DNA of 6,289 nucleotides from an uncultured Clostridia bacterium (GCA_946615495.1 CAMOHY010000135.1:1-6289); one strand, 5' to 3'; shown: positions 1-5,129, counted from the stretch's first letter. Notes: generated from the letters alone by a model not told the origin. Made by a program: numbers and translations.

Positions 1-248
1 ACGCTTTCCACGCACATGCACATCACCTTCGCGCCGAAGGACAGCACATCGCCCTCCTGGTACAATGGCCGCACGTATTTCTCCACCAGTTCCTTCTGGC
101 TTTCGCCCCGCTGGACGAAATGGGTTTGAATCGCAAAGCGGTCGTACTTGCGGCCGTTTTTGCCGGTCACGGTGCCCCGGTCAAAGTACACGACGCCGTT
201 TTCTTCCCGGCGTTGATCTTCCAAATTTCGGGATGGGATGATGCCCAT
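1..248 (-). CDS. F420-0:gamma-glutamyl ligase-like protein, N-terminal part (runs off left edge)
   Basis: Only the first 82 codons are in the window; the frame is open to base 1. The start is ATG at 248-246, preceded by GGAGGT (256-261) at 7 nt and by a strong promoter. Residues 36-79 carry the pattern RFAIQTHFV, a short Glu/Lys-rich helix, then YVRPLYQEGDVLSFGAKVMCM. This resembles the N-terminal part of F420_ligase-type proteins (CofE-related), where a 'threshold' strand is followed by 'GDvl...eKvv'. In CofE the family adds glutamate to coenzyme F420-0 using GTP. Many Clostridia that are not known to make F420 carry distant homologues of unknown substrate, so the enzymatic role is not safe here. 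The first 30 residues are polar and look like a lineage-specific leader; there is no signal peptide. The family call rests on remembered similarity over one short block. Confidence 0.6.
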   Translation of the reverse strand, partial: MGIIPSRNLEDQRREENGVVYFDRGTVTGKNGRKYDRFAIQTHFVQRGESQKELVEKYVRPLYQEGDVLSFGAKVMCMCVES

Positions 249-255
249 AGCCAAT

Positions 256-261
256 ACCTCC
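256..261 (-). promoter_or_regulatory. Ribosome binding site for the F420-ligase-like gene
   Basis: GGAGGT on the minus strand ends 7 nt before the ATG at 248. It fixes the start of a gene whose body is mostly outside the window. Confidence 0.85.
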
Positions 262-281
262 AAACCATGGCAAGAATACCA

Positions 282-310
282 AATTATTTTACACCCGCCG
301 CGCATAAATG
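282..310 (+). promoter_or_regulatory. Possible sigma-E promoter for bofA (weak)
   Basis: The plus strand carries AATTATT (282-288), 14 nt, then CATAAATG (303-310). Compared with the B. subtilis sigma-E pattern (kmATAtT, 14-15 nt, CATACAnT) this matches about 5 of 7 informative positions in each half. It is placed to start transcription near 317, upstream of the bofA ribosome binding site. B. subtilis bofA is sigma-E dependent, which is the reason for looking. It lies on top of the divergent sigma-A promoter. The match is imperfect and no better plus-strand promoter is visible. Confidence 0.3.
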
Positions 311-314
311 TCAA
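286..314 (-). promoter_or_regulatory. Sigma-A promoter for the F420-ligase-like gene
   Basis: On the minus strand the -35 hexamer TTGACA (309-314) is a perfect match. It is followed by exactly 17 nt and the -10 hexamer TAAAAT (286-291), one mismatch from TATAAT. Transcription should start near 279, giving a leader of about 30 nt that contains the GGAGGT site. This is a strong housekeeping promoter, so the gene is probably expressed in vegetative cells. Confidence 0.85.
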
Positions 315-333
315 TCATCGCGCATAGCATCCA

Positions 334-341
334 GGGGAGGG
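334..341 (+). promoter_or_regulatory. Ribosome binding site deciding the bofA start
   Basis: GGGGAGGG lies immediately before the tandem codons ATG-GGT-ATG. The GGAGG core (336-340) is 1 nt from the first ATG (342) and 7 nt from the second (348). The spacing therefore selects the second ATG as the start. Confidence 0.7.
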
Positions 342-347
342 ATGGGT

Positions 348-596
348 ATGTCTCAGGAGCATTGGGTCATGGTGGCGCTGACGGCGGCGATGATTTTGAT
401 AATGCTTGGCGTAGCCCTTACGTCTTCGCCCCGCAGCAGGTGGTACCGCTGGACGCGGCGGGTGTTTTGGGCGTTGGCGCTGCTGGCGGTGGGAGGCAGC
501 CTGGGCGGGGCGGGGCTGAACGCGGTAAACCTCTGCGCTGTTTTGCTGCTGGGGCCGCCGGGCTATGGCGCGCTTTTAGCCATCAGCGCGCTGTAG
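348..596 (+). CDS. bofA: BofA-family pro-sigmaK processing inhibitor
   Basis: An 82-aa membrane protein. BofA family members sit with SpoIVFA and the intramembrane metalloprotease SpoIVFB in the outer forespore (mother-cell derived) membrane and delay cleavage of pro-sigmaK. The length fits the family (about 80-90 aa). Two hydrophobic spans are visible at about 7-24 and 39-55, separated by a basic loop (RSRWYRWTRR). Then comes the family signature GLNAVNLCAVLLLGPPGYGALL (56-77 region), corresponding to the 'NPfTalv.GfLGiPG' block. The start at 348 is preferred because GGAGG (336-340) lies 7 nt upstream. The in-frame ATG at 342 abuts that site, and the longer open frame further upstream runs antisense to the ligase-like gene. 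Compared with B. subtilis, the Thr of the NPFT motif is replaced by Asn, and the Asn in membrane span 2 appears to be missing. The gene is convergent with gerAC, with a 6-nt gap. Confidence 0.8.
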   Translation: MSQEHWVMVALTAAMILIMLGVALTSSPRSRWYRWTRRVFWALALLAVGGSLGGAGLNAVNLCAVLLLGPPGYGALLAISAL

Positions 597-602
597 GAAG
601 AA

Positions 603-1739
603 TCACATTTCCCGGCAGCGCACGTCTACCTCCACCTGAACCAAAGCCTCGGAATAAACCCTTCTCCATTGCAGGCGTTCCCAATCCTGCACGGTCAAAA
701 ACTGACGCACCGCCGCGTCCCCAAATCCAATCCCATCGCAGCGCAGGGCCTGCAAGTGGCGCAGGAGGCCGGTCAGGTCCTCCCTGAGCCTGTTTTGCAG
801 CGCTTCTTCGTCCGGCGCATACCCCGGCGGATACTGCGCGCTGCATTGGAGCGACAGGCCCAGCACCGCGGGCCGGGCGGACAAATCCACCCGCAGGGCG
901 GCGGGAAAGGAAGAAGTGATATGCAGCGCCGTGCCATTTTGCTGGATAGACAGCGCCTCCACGTGGCCCTGGAGCAAATGAATCAGCGCCATTTCATAGC
1001 CTGTCAGGCAGCCGCTGACGCAAACGCCATCGGTGGCCGCCGCGCCGAAGGTTTCCACCGGCTCGGCGCTTTTTCGGGGAAGAAAACCCGCCTGGGCGGA
1101 AAGGGAGTTGTTTTCTCCAGGCGCCTGGGACGCGGAAAAATCGTTCACTGCGCCTAAAATGAAGAGCGGATCCCGGAAGCCGCACCCCAAATCCCGCACG
1201 CCGCTGCAAAGGTCGGTGCTGGGAGTAAAGCCCTTGCCTGCGTAATTGGCCAGGGTGTTTTCAGCGTAGCGGCTCAGGCGCATGCCCACGTAGGGCTTTT
1301 GCTTTTCGGAAAAGCTTAGGGCGCTTCCCCGGCAGATGATAACGGCCGCTGAGCAGCGGAAGCGGGGCAGCGCGTCAATCTGCTGGAGGAGCGGGCCAAA
1401 ATCCGGCTGCTTTGCCGCCGCTTCGCCGATAACGATCTCCCGGACCTGGGAAAAATTCAATTGCCGGGGCGTGGTGGCGTTCAGCATGGAAACGGCGTCG
1501 GAAAAGCTTTGCCCCGTGGCCTCCAGCTGCATATAGCCCGCCTGGTCCTGCTCCTGGCCGCCGCTGCCGCCGCCCGCGGCGGAGGAATTGGCGGGCACCT
1601 TTACCGCCACGGAAACTTTGCCTGAGTCCGCCTGGTCTATGGCCAGCACGATCACCAGCAGTTCTTCCTCCACCTGGCGGTCGGCGCAGCCGCATAAAAG
1701 AAGGCAGCTTATGAGCAGCAATGGGATACAGCGCTTCAT
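603..1739 (-). CDS. gerAC: GerA-type spore germination receptor, subunit C lipoprotein (Ger(x)C family)
   Basis: A 378-aa protein, close to the usual ~370 aa of the family. Residues 3-18 form a lipoprotein signal peptide with a hydrophobic stretch and the lipobox L-C-G-C18. C18 would be diacylated so that the protein sits on the outer face of the inner spore membrane beside subunits A and B. The N-terminal domain shows the typical order: a strand 'LLVIVLAID', a Gly/Ser/Gln linker at 52-66, then 'TGQSFSDAVSMLNATTPRQLNFSQVREIVIGE' (75-106), the commonest GerAC motif. The C-terminal end has 'LQALRCDGIGFGDAAVRQF...DWERLQWRRVYSEALVQVEVDV' (329-373), again diagnostic. The start at 1739 follows GGAGGA at 6 nt, and the ATG overlaps the gerAB stop (ATGA). 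Upstream in-frame codons would lie inside gerAB. It is the last gene of the operon. No terminator is visible before the convergent bofA. Confidence 0.92.
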   Translation of the reverse strand: MKRCIPLLLISCLLLCGCADRQVEEELLVIVLAIDQADSGKVSVAVKVPANSSAAGGGSGGQEQDQAGYMQLEATGQSFSDAVSMLNATTPRQLNFSQVREIVIGEAAAKQPDFGPLLQQIDALPRFRCSAAVIICRGSALSFSEKQKPYVGMRLSRYAENTLANYAGKGFTPSTDLCSGVRDLGCGFRDPLFILGAVNDFSASQAPGENNSLSAQAGFLPRKSAEPVETFGAAATDGVCVSGCLTGYEMALIHLLQGHVEALSIQQNGTALHITSSFPAALRVDLSARPAVLGLSLQCSAQYPPGYAPDEEALQNRLREDLTGLLRHLQALRCDGIGFGDAAVRQFLTVQDWERLQWRRVYSEALVQVEVDVRCREM

Positions 1740-2881
1740 ACCCGGTCCTCCGCAGCGCTTTCTTTTTTTCGTTTCATTAGGCTGCAAAGGCACAGCGCGG
1801 CCAGCAGCCCCAGCGCGGCCACGCCCCGAAGCGGCGCGGCGGACACGAGAAAAAGGTTAATGGAAGGAAGCTTCAAAATGCTCGCGGGGCAGAGCAGCAG
1901 CAAAAGCAGCAGCGGCAGAAAGCGAATGCGCTTCTTTTTTCCCGCCCCTCTTTCTATCAGCTTGGCAGAAAGGAAAACGCTGTGGGCGAGCGATAAAAGG
2001 AGCAGCAAAAACAGGCCCATCACCTCCATGCTCCAGGCGGGCACGGAAGGGGTCATGTGAGTGACGGCGAGCATCCGCCAGCCCAGGCTTTGGGGCCGGG
2101 CCATGGCGTAAACGGGCAAAAGCCACACGCTGAGCCCATACATGGCAAGCCCCGCTCCCACGGATATCAGCCAGGGCTTCAGGCAAATGCGCGGCTTTTG
2201 GGCCATAAGGCGCTGAATTTCCCCGCTTTGCGGCAGAATCAGGGGCCAAACGCCGCCGCTGACCGCGCCGCAGAGCCAGAAGGCTCCCTTTCCGATGGTG
2301 GAAGGCCCAAAGCCCAGCAACGGAAAAAAATGGGCCGTTTTCCCATATGGCAGAGCGATGAGGGCGCAGTAGAGAAGCAGCGCGCCGACGGCCCATTTGA
2401 GCAGCCGGGCCAGGCGGGGCAGAACGTTTTCCGGGTCCCGGTCCAAGGCGGCAAAGCATAAAAGGGCAACGGCCAGGGTGGTGCTCAGGGCGCTGTGGCC
2501 CGGCATCACATCGCCTGCCACGGCGCAGAAGGCGTAAAGCGTCAATTGGGCGTCCATAAAGTGCAGCAAGGAAAACAAAAAGTAAAACGCCTTCGCCGCC
2601 TTGTTCCCCACCGCGCTGGCTACGGCGTCTTCTCCCTGCTTTGCCCCGCGGGCAAGAAAACGCCCCATGAACCAAATCAGGAGCAGGTAAGGCAGCGTTA
2701 AAAGCAGGGAAAAGGCGCCGGGCGTGCTCACATGGCCATACAGGTATAAGGCAAAGGAAATCCACAGCTGGGCAAACACGCTCATGGCGGCCAGGGCGCT
2801 TTGGTCCCGGCCCAAGGCCTGCCATCGCTGGGCGCGCAGGCCGTCCATGGTGGAAACAGAGGAAACCGTCTTTCCTGTCAT
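1736..2881 (-). CDS. gerAB: GerA-type spore germination receptor, subunit B permease (GerAB/YndE family)
   Basis: A 381-aa polytopic membrane protein of the amino acid/polyamine/organocation transporter-like GerAB family (usual length about 365). In germinant receptors this subunit carries the germinant-binding pocket in the inner spore membrane. About ten hydrophobic spans are visible, for example at 31-50, 57-75, 97-122, 133-146, 162-178, 199-216, 236-259, 285-306, 320-336 and 350-368. Between spans is the block KTAHFFPLLGFGPSTIGKGA (181-200), matching the family's 'NLLPVLgnG...i.kG' region. The tail KRKKESAAEDR is charged. The N-terminus has about 24 polar residues before the first span, slightly long for the family. 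The start at 2881 is nevertheless fixed by AAGGAG 5 nt upstream and an ATGA overlap with gerAA. The ligand cannot be predicted from sequence alone. Confidence 0.92.
   Translation of the reverse strand: MTGKTVSSVSTMDGLRAQRWQALGRDQSALAAMSVFAQLWISFALYLYGHVSTPGAFSLLLTLPYLLLIWFMGRFLARGAKQGEDAVASAVGNKAAKAFYFLFSLLHFMDAQLTLYAFCAVAGDVMPGHSALSTTLAVALLCFAALDRDPENVLPRLARLLKWAVGALLLYCALIALPYGKTAHFFPLLGFGPSTIGKGAFWLCGAVSGGVWPLILPQSGEIQRLMAQKPRICLKPWLISVGAGLAMYGLSVWLLPVYAMARPQSLGWRMLAVTHMTPSVPAWSMEVMGLFLLLLLSLAHSVFLSAKLIERGAGKKKRIRFLPLLLLLLLCPASILKLPSINLFLVSAAPLRGVAALGLLAALCLCSLMKRKKESAAEDRV
1746..1751 (-). promoter_or_regulatory. Ribosome binding site of gerAC, inside gerAB
   Basis: GGAGGA lies 6 nt before the ATG at 1739, within the last codons of gerAB. 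With the ATGA overlap it makes translational coupling likely, which would keep the B and C subunits in proportion. Confidence 0.75.
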
Positions 2882-4398
2882 GGCTTCTCCTTGTCCCAGG
2901 CCCGCATGGGGCCGAAGGCGCGGTTCATATGAAAGGGGTTGGCAATAGCGCCCCGCAGCCGCTGCCGCCAAACGGGCAGGCGCAGCGCGGCGTCCGGGTT
3001 GGCGGGCCGCTTGGGCGCCAGGGGAGAAAGAATGGGCTGATTCAGGCTGGTAACGCCTGCGCTCCGGGCAAGAAGGCAAAAAAGCACCAGCGCAAAGCCC
3101 AGGTAACCGCCGAACCCCGCCCCGATCACCAGCAGCAATTGAGCGATGCGAAGGGACAGCGTAAGCGAAAAGGAGGGAGCGGCATAGCTGCCCAGGCCGC
3201 TTAAGGCTACCACAATGAGCACCAGGGGGCTGAAAAGCTCGGCCTCCACCACCGCCTGGCCCAGAATGAGCCCGCCCACAATGGACAGGCTGGCCCCCAG
3301 CACGCCGGGCACGCGGGCCCCTGCCTCGTTGATGAGGCTGAAAATGAGCAGCATAATGAGCATGGAAGGAAAGAGAGTCAAGGGCACCTTGGCCTGGCTT
3401 TCCACCACGGAGGTGAGCAGGGACAGGGACATGCCCTCCGGATGGAACACCGTAAGCGAAATAAACACGGCGGGCAGCAAAAGAGAAATAAGCATGCCCG
3501 TCAAGCGCAGCAGGCGCAGGAACGTGCCGTACTGCCAGCGCATGGCCGTGTCGTCCGGCGCGTGGAACAGGTGCAGAATGCCCGCGGGCATAGCCAGGGC
3601 CTGAGGCGCGTTTTCCAGCAGCACCACAATTTGCCCTTCGTTTAAAAAGCTCACCGCCCGGTCGGGCCGTTCGGTGGACGCCGCCTGGGGCAGCAGGGAA
3701 GCGGGCCGGTCCTCAATCAATTGTTCCAGCATGCCCATGCTGGATACGTAGTCCACCCGGCAGCCCCGGATGCGCCGCCGCATTTCCTCCACGTTTTCCT
3801 TCCGCGCGATGCCGTTTAGGTACATCAGGCACAGCCGGGCAGGCACCTTGTCGCCCACGGTCATGGCCTCGCAGATCAGGGCGGGCGTACGCAGCAGGCG
3901 GCGGATGAGCACCGTGTTGTCCCGCAGGGATTCCGTAAAGCCCTCATGGGGCCCGGCGATTACGGATTCATTGTCGGGGTCTGAAAGCCCGCGCTTCACA
4001 AATCCCTTGGCATCGGCAATCAGCGCGCCGGGCATGGTGTCCACGATCAGGGCCGCGTCGCCGCTGAACACCCGCGAAAGAACGGAGGAAAGCTGGGCCG
4101 TGGGGGAAAGGGAGGCAAGGGGCAGCACTGTTTGGGCAAGATAGCTGTCCAGCGGCGTTTCAGGCGCGGGCACGGCGGCATGCAGCAGCGGCTCCAGCAA
4201 AAAACGCTGCACCGCCTGACTGTCCGTCAGCCCATCCACATACAAGAGGGCGGCGGGATGCCCCAGAACCTCAAATTCCCGCAGCACCACGTCCTCGCTG
4301 TCCTGCGCGTGGGCGGCGCGCTGAAGCAGCGCGGCGTCCTGCCGGTATGCGCCGGTGATGACGCCGGAGGGCTGAGGCGCCCACGTATCCTTTTCCAT
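2878..4398 (-). CDS. gerAA: GerA-type spore germination receptor, subunit A (GerA family)
   Basis: A 506-aa protein; family members are usually about 480-550 aa. GerAA subunits form the oligomeric core of the germinant receptor in the inner spore membrane. The soluble N-terminal region (about 1-290) contains 'GDAALIVDTMPGALIADAKGF' (113-133), then the family hallmark AGPHEGFTESLRDNTVLIRRLLR (148-170), and 'NEGQIVVLLENAPQALAMPA' (253-272). The membrane domain follows with spans near 293-318, 340-357, 369-397 and 415-446. It includes 'INEAGARVPGVLGASLSIVGGLILGQAVVEAELFSPLVLIVVALSGLGSYAAP' (356-408), another strongly conserved block. The tail is basic and cytoplasmic. The start at 4398 is chosen because GGAGG (4407-4411) is 8 nt upstream and because a sigma-G promoter places the transcript start near 4421. 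The longer frame, to 4494, begins before that transcript start. It is the first gene of gerAA-AB-AC. Confidence 0.95.
   Translation of the reverse strand: MEKDTWAPQPSGVITGAYRQDAALLQRAAHAQDSEDVVLREFEVLGHPAALLYVDGLTDSQAVQRFLLEPLLHAAVPAPETPLDSYLAQTVLPLASLSPTAQLSSVLSRVFSGDAALIVDTMPGALIADAKGFVKRGLSDPDNESVIAGPHEGFTESLRDNTVLIRRLLRTPALICEAMTVGDKVPARLCLMYLNGIARKENVEEMRRRIRGCRVDYVSSMGMLEQLIEDRPASLLPQAASTERPDRAVSFLNEGQIVVLLENAPQALAMPAGILHLFHAPDDTAMRWQYGTFLRLLRLTGMLISLLLPAVFISLTVFHPEGMSLSLLTSVVESQAKVPLTLFPSMLIMLLIFSLINEAGARVPGVLGASLSIVGGLILGQAVVEAELFSPLVLIVVALSGLGSYAAPSFSLTLSLRIAQLLLVIGAGFGGYLGFALVLFCLLARSAGVTSLNQPILSPLAPKRPANPDAALRLPVWRQRLRGAIANPFHMNRAFGPMRAWDKEKP
2887..2892 (-). promoter_or_regulatory. 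Ribosome binding site of gerAB, inside gerAA
   Basis: AAGGAG ends 5 nt before the ATG at 2881. The ATG shares bases with the gerAA stop (ATGA). A much longer open frame continues upstream to 3079 but overlaps gerAA, so this site decides the start. Confidence 0.75.
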
Positions 4399-4401
4399 TT
4401 T

Positions 4402-4411
4402 CTCCCCCTCC
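4402..4411 (-). promoter_or_regulatory. Ribosome binding site deciding the gerAA start
   Basis: A purine run GGAGGGGGAG on the minus strand, with its GGAGG core 8 nt from the ATG at 4398. It supports the 506-aa start over longer in-frame alternatives. Confidence 0.85.
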
Positions 4412-4427
4412 ACGACCGTTTTGACCA

Positions 4428-4457
4428 TAGTATGGGAAAAACGAAAAAGAATTATTC
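4428..4457 (-). promoter_or_regulatory. Sigma-G (forespore) promoter of the gerAA-AB-AC operon
   Basis: On the minus strand, GAATA (-35, 4453-4457) is followed by exactly 18 nt and CATACTA (-10, 4428-4434). This fits the B. subtilis sigma-G pattern (gHATR, about 18 nt, CATnhTA) at every informative position. It would start transcription near 4421 with a leader of about 23 nt holding only the ribosome binding site. GerA-type operons are classic sigma-G targets, so both position and sequence agree. Sigma-F recognises a related pattern and some overlap is possible. Confidence 0.85.
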
Positions 4458-4465
4458 CGCACAGC

Positions 4466-4490
4466 AAAAAAGCCCGCCAGTAAAGGCGGG
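4466..4490 (-). terminator. Rho-independent terminator of the 166-aa gene
   Basis: On the minus strand: CCCGCC (4485-4490), loop TTTACT, GGCGGG (4473-4478), then C and TTTTTT (4466-4471). The 6-bp all-GC stem and six-T tract are textbook. It lies 20 nt after the TAA at 4510-4512 and ends only 8 nt before the sigma-G -35 element, so it insulates the germination operon from upstream transcription. Confidence 0.9.
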
Positions 4491-4492
4491 GC

Positions 4493-4511
4493 AAAGCGGC
4501 AGGACCGCTTT
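4493..4511 (-). repeat. Second hairpin, overlapping the stop codon of the 166-aa gene
   Basis: A perfect 7-bp inverted repeat: AAAGCGG (4493-4499), 5-nt loop, CCGCTTT (4505-4511). It includes two bases of the TAA stop codon and stands directly in front of the terminator hairpin. In the RNA the two would form adjacent stem-loops. It may stabilise the 3' end or assist termination. Confidence 0.7.
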
Positions 4512-5010
4512 ATTCGTCCAAATACTCCATGCCTGCGGGCAGGGCGGGGCGGCTGGGTACGGCGGCGGGATGGTTTTCCCGCTGCTGGCGCAGGGCGCGC
4601 AGGCGGCTGGTGCGCTCCTGCACGCGAACGCCCAGCAGGGATTTGCTTTTATAATGGCTCAGCAGGGCCCGCGTGCCTATGGCGGCGGGCACGGCGGCGG
4701 CGGGCCCGCCCGCCAGGGAGGCCAGCGCGCCCACGCCCATGGCCGCGCCGGTTTTCACCATGCGCTGCACGGCGTCGCTGAACCCGGCCTTGCCCGTTTT
4801 CCGGCCCATGATGACCTTCATTTGCTCGGTGACGGCGATAATGGCAAAGGGCGCGGCGGCGGACACGGCGTCGATCATGCCGCTTTCATCCAGAAGGCCC
4901 AAATCCACCGCCAAATTGTCGGCATAGGAAAGGCCGGCGGTGACGGAATCCATCAAGGTGTCCTTTTTCCGTTTGGCGTATTTTTTTACTAAATCCTGAT
5001 AGGCGGCCAC
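4510..5010 (-). CDS. Unrecognised 166-aa protein with Ala/Gly-rich hydrophobic segment
   Basis: I do not recognise the family. The start is GTG at 5010, chosen because AAGGAGGT (5019-5026) lies 8 nt upstream and a sigma-A promoter starts transcription near 5053; the longer ATG frame begins before the promoter. The N-terminus is strongly basic (VKKYAKRKKDTL, 8-19). A hydrophobic stretch at 44-62 contains AAAPFAIIAV. After a polar linker (GRKTGKAGFSDAVQRMVKTG, 69-88) comes a small-residue-rich stretch at 89-117 (AAMGVGALASLAGGPAAAVPAAIGTRALL). This looks like a glycine-zipper-type membrane-associating region. The C-terminal 40 residues are Arg-rich, then Pro-rich, ending acidic (MEYLDE). There is no signal peptide or catalytic motif. 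It is a single-gene unit with its own terminator. A membrane-associated role is an inference from hydrophobicity only. Confidence 0.75.
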   Translation of the reverse strand: MAAYQDLVKKYAKRKKDTLMDSVTAGLSYADNLAVDLGLLDESGMIDAVSAAAPFAIIAVTEQMKVIMGRKTGKAGFSDAVQRMVKTGAAMGVGALASLAGGPAAAVPAAIGTRALLSHYKSKSLLGVRVQERTSRLRALRQQRENHPAAVPSRPALPAGMEYLDE

Positions 5011-5018
5011 AGCGACCC

Positions 5019-5026
5019 ACCTCCTT
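5019..5026 (-). promoter_or_regulatory. Ribosome binding site deciding the GTG start
   Basis: AAGGAGGT, a full anti-Shine-Dalgarno match, lies 8 nt before the GTG at 5010. The next in-frame ATG is 19 codons further in and has no comparable site. Confidence 0.85.
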
Positions 5027-5040
5027 GCAAATTTCCATAT

Positions 5041-5054
5041 TGGGAATATTCCCA
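5041..5054. promoter_or_regulatory. 14-bp perfect palindrome at the transcription start, candidate operator
   Basis: TGGGAATATTCCCA reads the same on both strands over 14 bp. It lies 5 nt downstream of the -10 element, covering about +1 to +14 of the predicted transcript. This is a classical position for a repressor operator. I do not recognise it as the site of a known regulator. In RNA it is a poor hairpin because the palindrome has no loop, which favours a DNA-binding role. Confidence 0.5.
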
Positions 5055-5059
5055 GCCCT

Positions 5060-5088
5060 ATTATACCCGCAGGCGGGAAAAAACGCAA
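5060..5088 (-). promoter_or_regulatory. Sigma-A promoter of the 166-aa gene
   Basis: On the minus strand TATAAT (5060-5065) is a perfect -10, preceded by 17 nt and TTGCGT (5083-5088), a partial -35 that keeps the key TTG. The spacer contains a 5-2-5 inverted repeat, CCCGC/AG/GCGGG (5066-5077). The transcript should start near 5053. Confidence 0.8.
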
Positions 5089-5097
5089 GCGCTTTCC
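5083..5097. promoter_or_regulatory. cre-like (CcpA) site over the -35, tentative
   Basis: The bases around the palindromic core AAGCGCTT (5087-5094) match 8 of 10 defined positions of the B. subtilis cre pattern WTGNAANCGNWNNCW; the mismatches are at the second and last positions. It covers the -35 hexamer, where CcpA binding would repress. A match this short can occur by chance in GC-rich DNA. Confidence 0.3.
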
Positions 5098-5115
5098 GCC
5101 TGCCTGCCACGGTTG

Positions 5116-5129
5116 CGCCGCAATCGGCG
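5116..5129. repeat. Short inverted repeat between terminator and promoter
   Basis: CGCCG, CAAT, CGGCG forms a perfect 5-bp stem with a 4-nt loop. No T tract follows on either strand, so it is not a terminator by itself. No role can be assigned. Confidence 0.3.

Noticed and set aside
323..330. CATAGCAT as a sigma-E -10 for bofA
   Set aside because: It would start transcription within or just before the ribosome binding site, leaving almost no leader, and two key positions differ from the pattern.
120..347. Upstream extension of the bofA frame
   Set aside because: It runs antisense to the ligase-like gene and across its promoter. The ribosome binding site at 334-341 and the family length place the start at 348.
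584..593. CAGCGCGCTG palindrome near the bofA stop as a terminator
   Set aside because: No T tract follows on either strand; it encodes the last residues of BofA (Ser-Ala-Leu), and GC-rich palindromes are common here.
1580..1640. Gly/Ser/Gln-rich linker in gerAC as an insertion
   Set aside because: Many GerAC proteins carry a similar low-complexity linker at this point in the N-terminal domain, so it is normal for the family.
1857..2825. Minus-strand open frame of 322 codons
   Set aside because: It is a shifted-frame shadow of gerAB with an Arg/Pro/Gly-rich product. The gerAB frame has clear membrane spans and family motifs.
4399..4494. Upstream extension of gerAA by 32 codons
   Set aside because: It would start before the sigma-G transcript start and inside the terminator region. 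The site at 4402-4411 supports the start at 4398.
4671..4715. GGC/GCC-rich tract as a repeat element
   Set aside because: It encodes the Ala/Gly/Pro-rich stretch of the 166-aa protein in the correct frame, and there is no regular repeat unit beyond codon bias.
4132..4992. Long plus-strand open frame of 286 codons
   Set aside because: It lies antisense to gerAA, the terminator and the 166-aa gene. Its product is Gly/His/Gln-rich low complexity, typical of the complement of GC-rich coding DNA, and it has no ribosome binding site.
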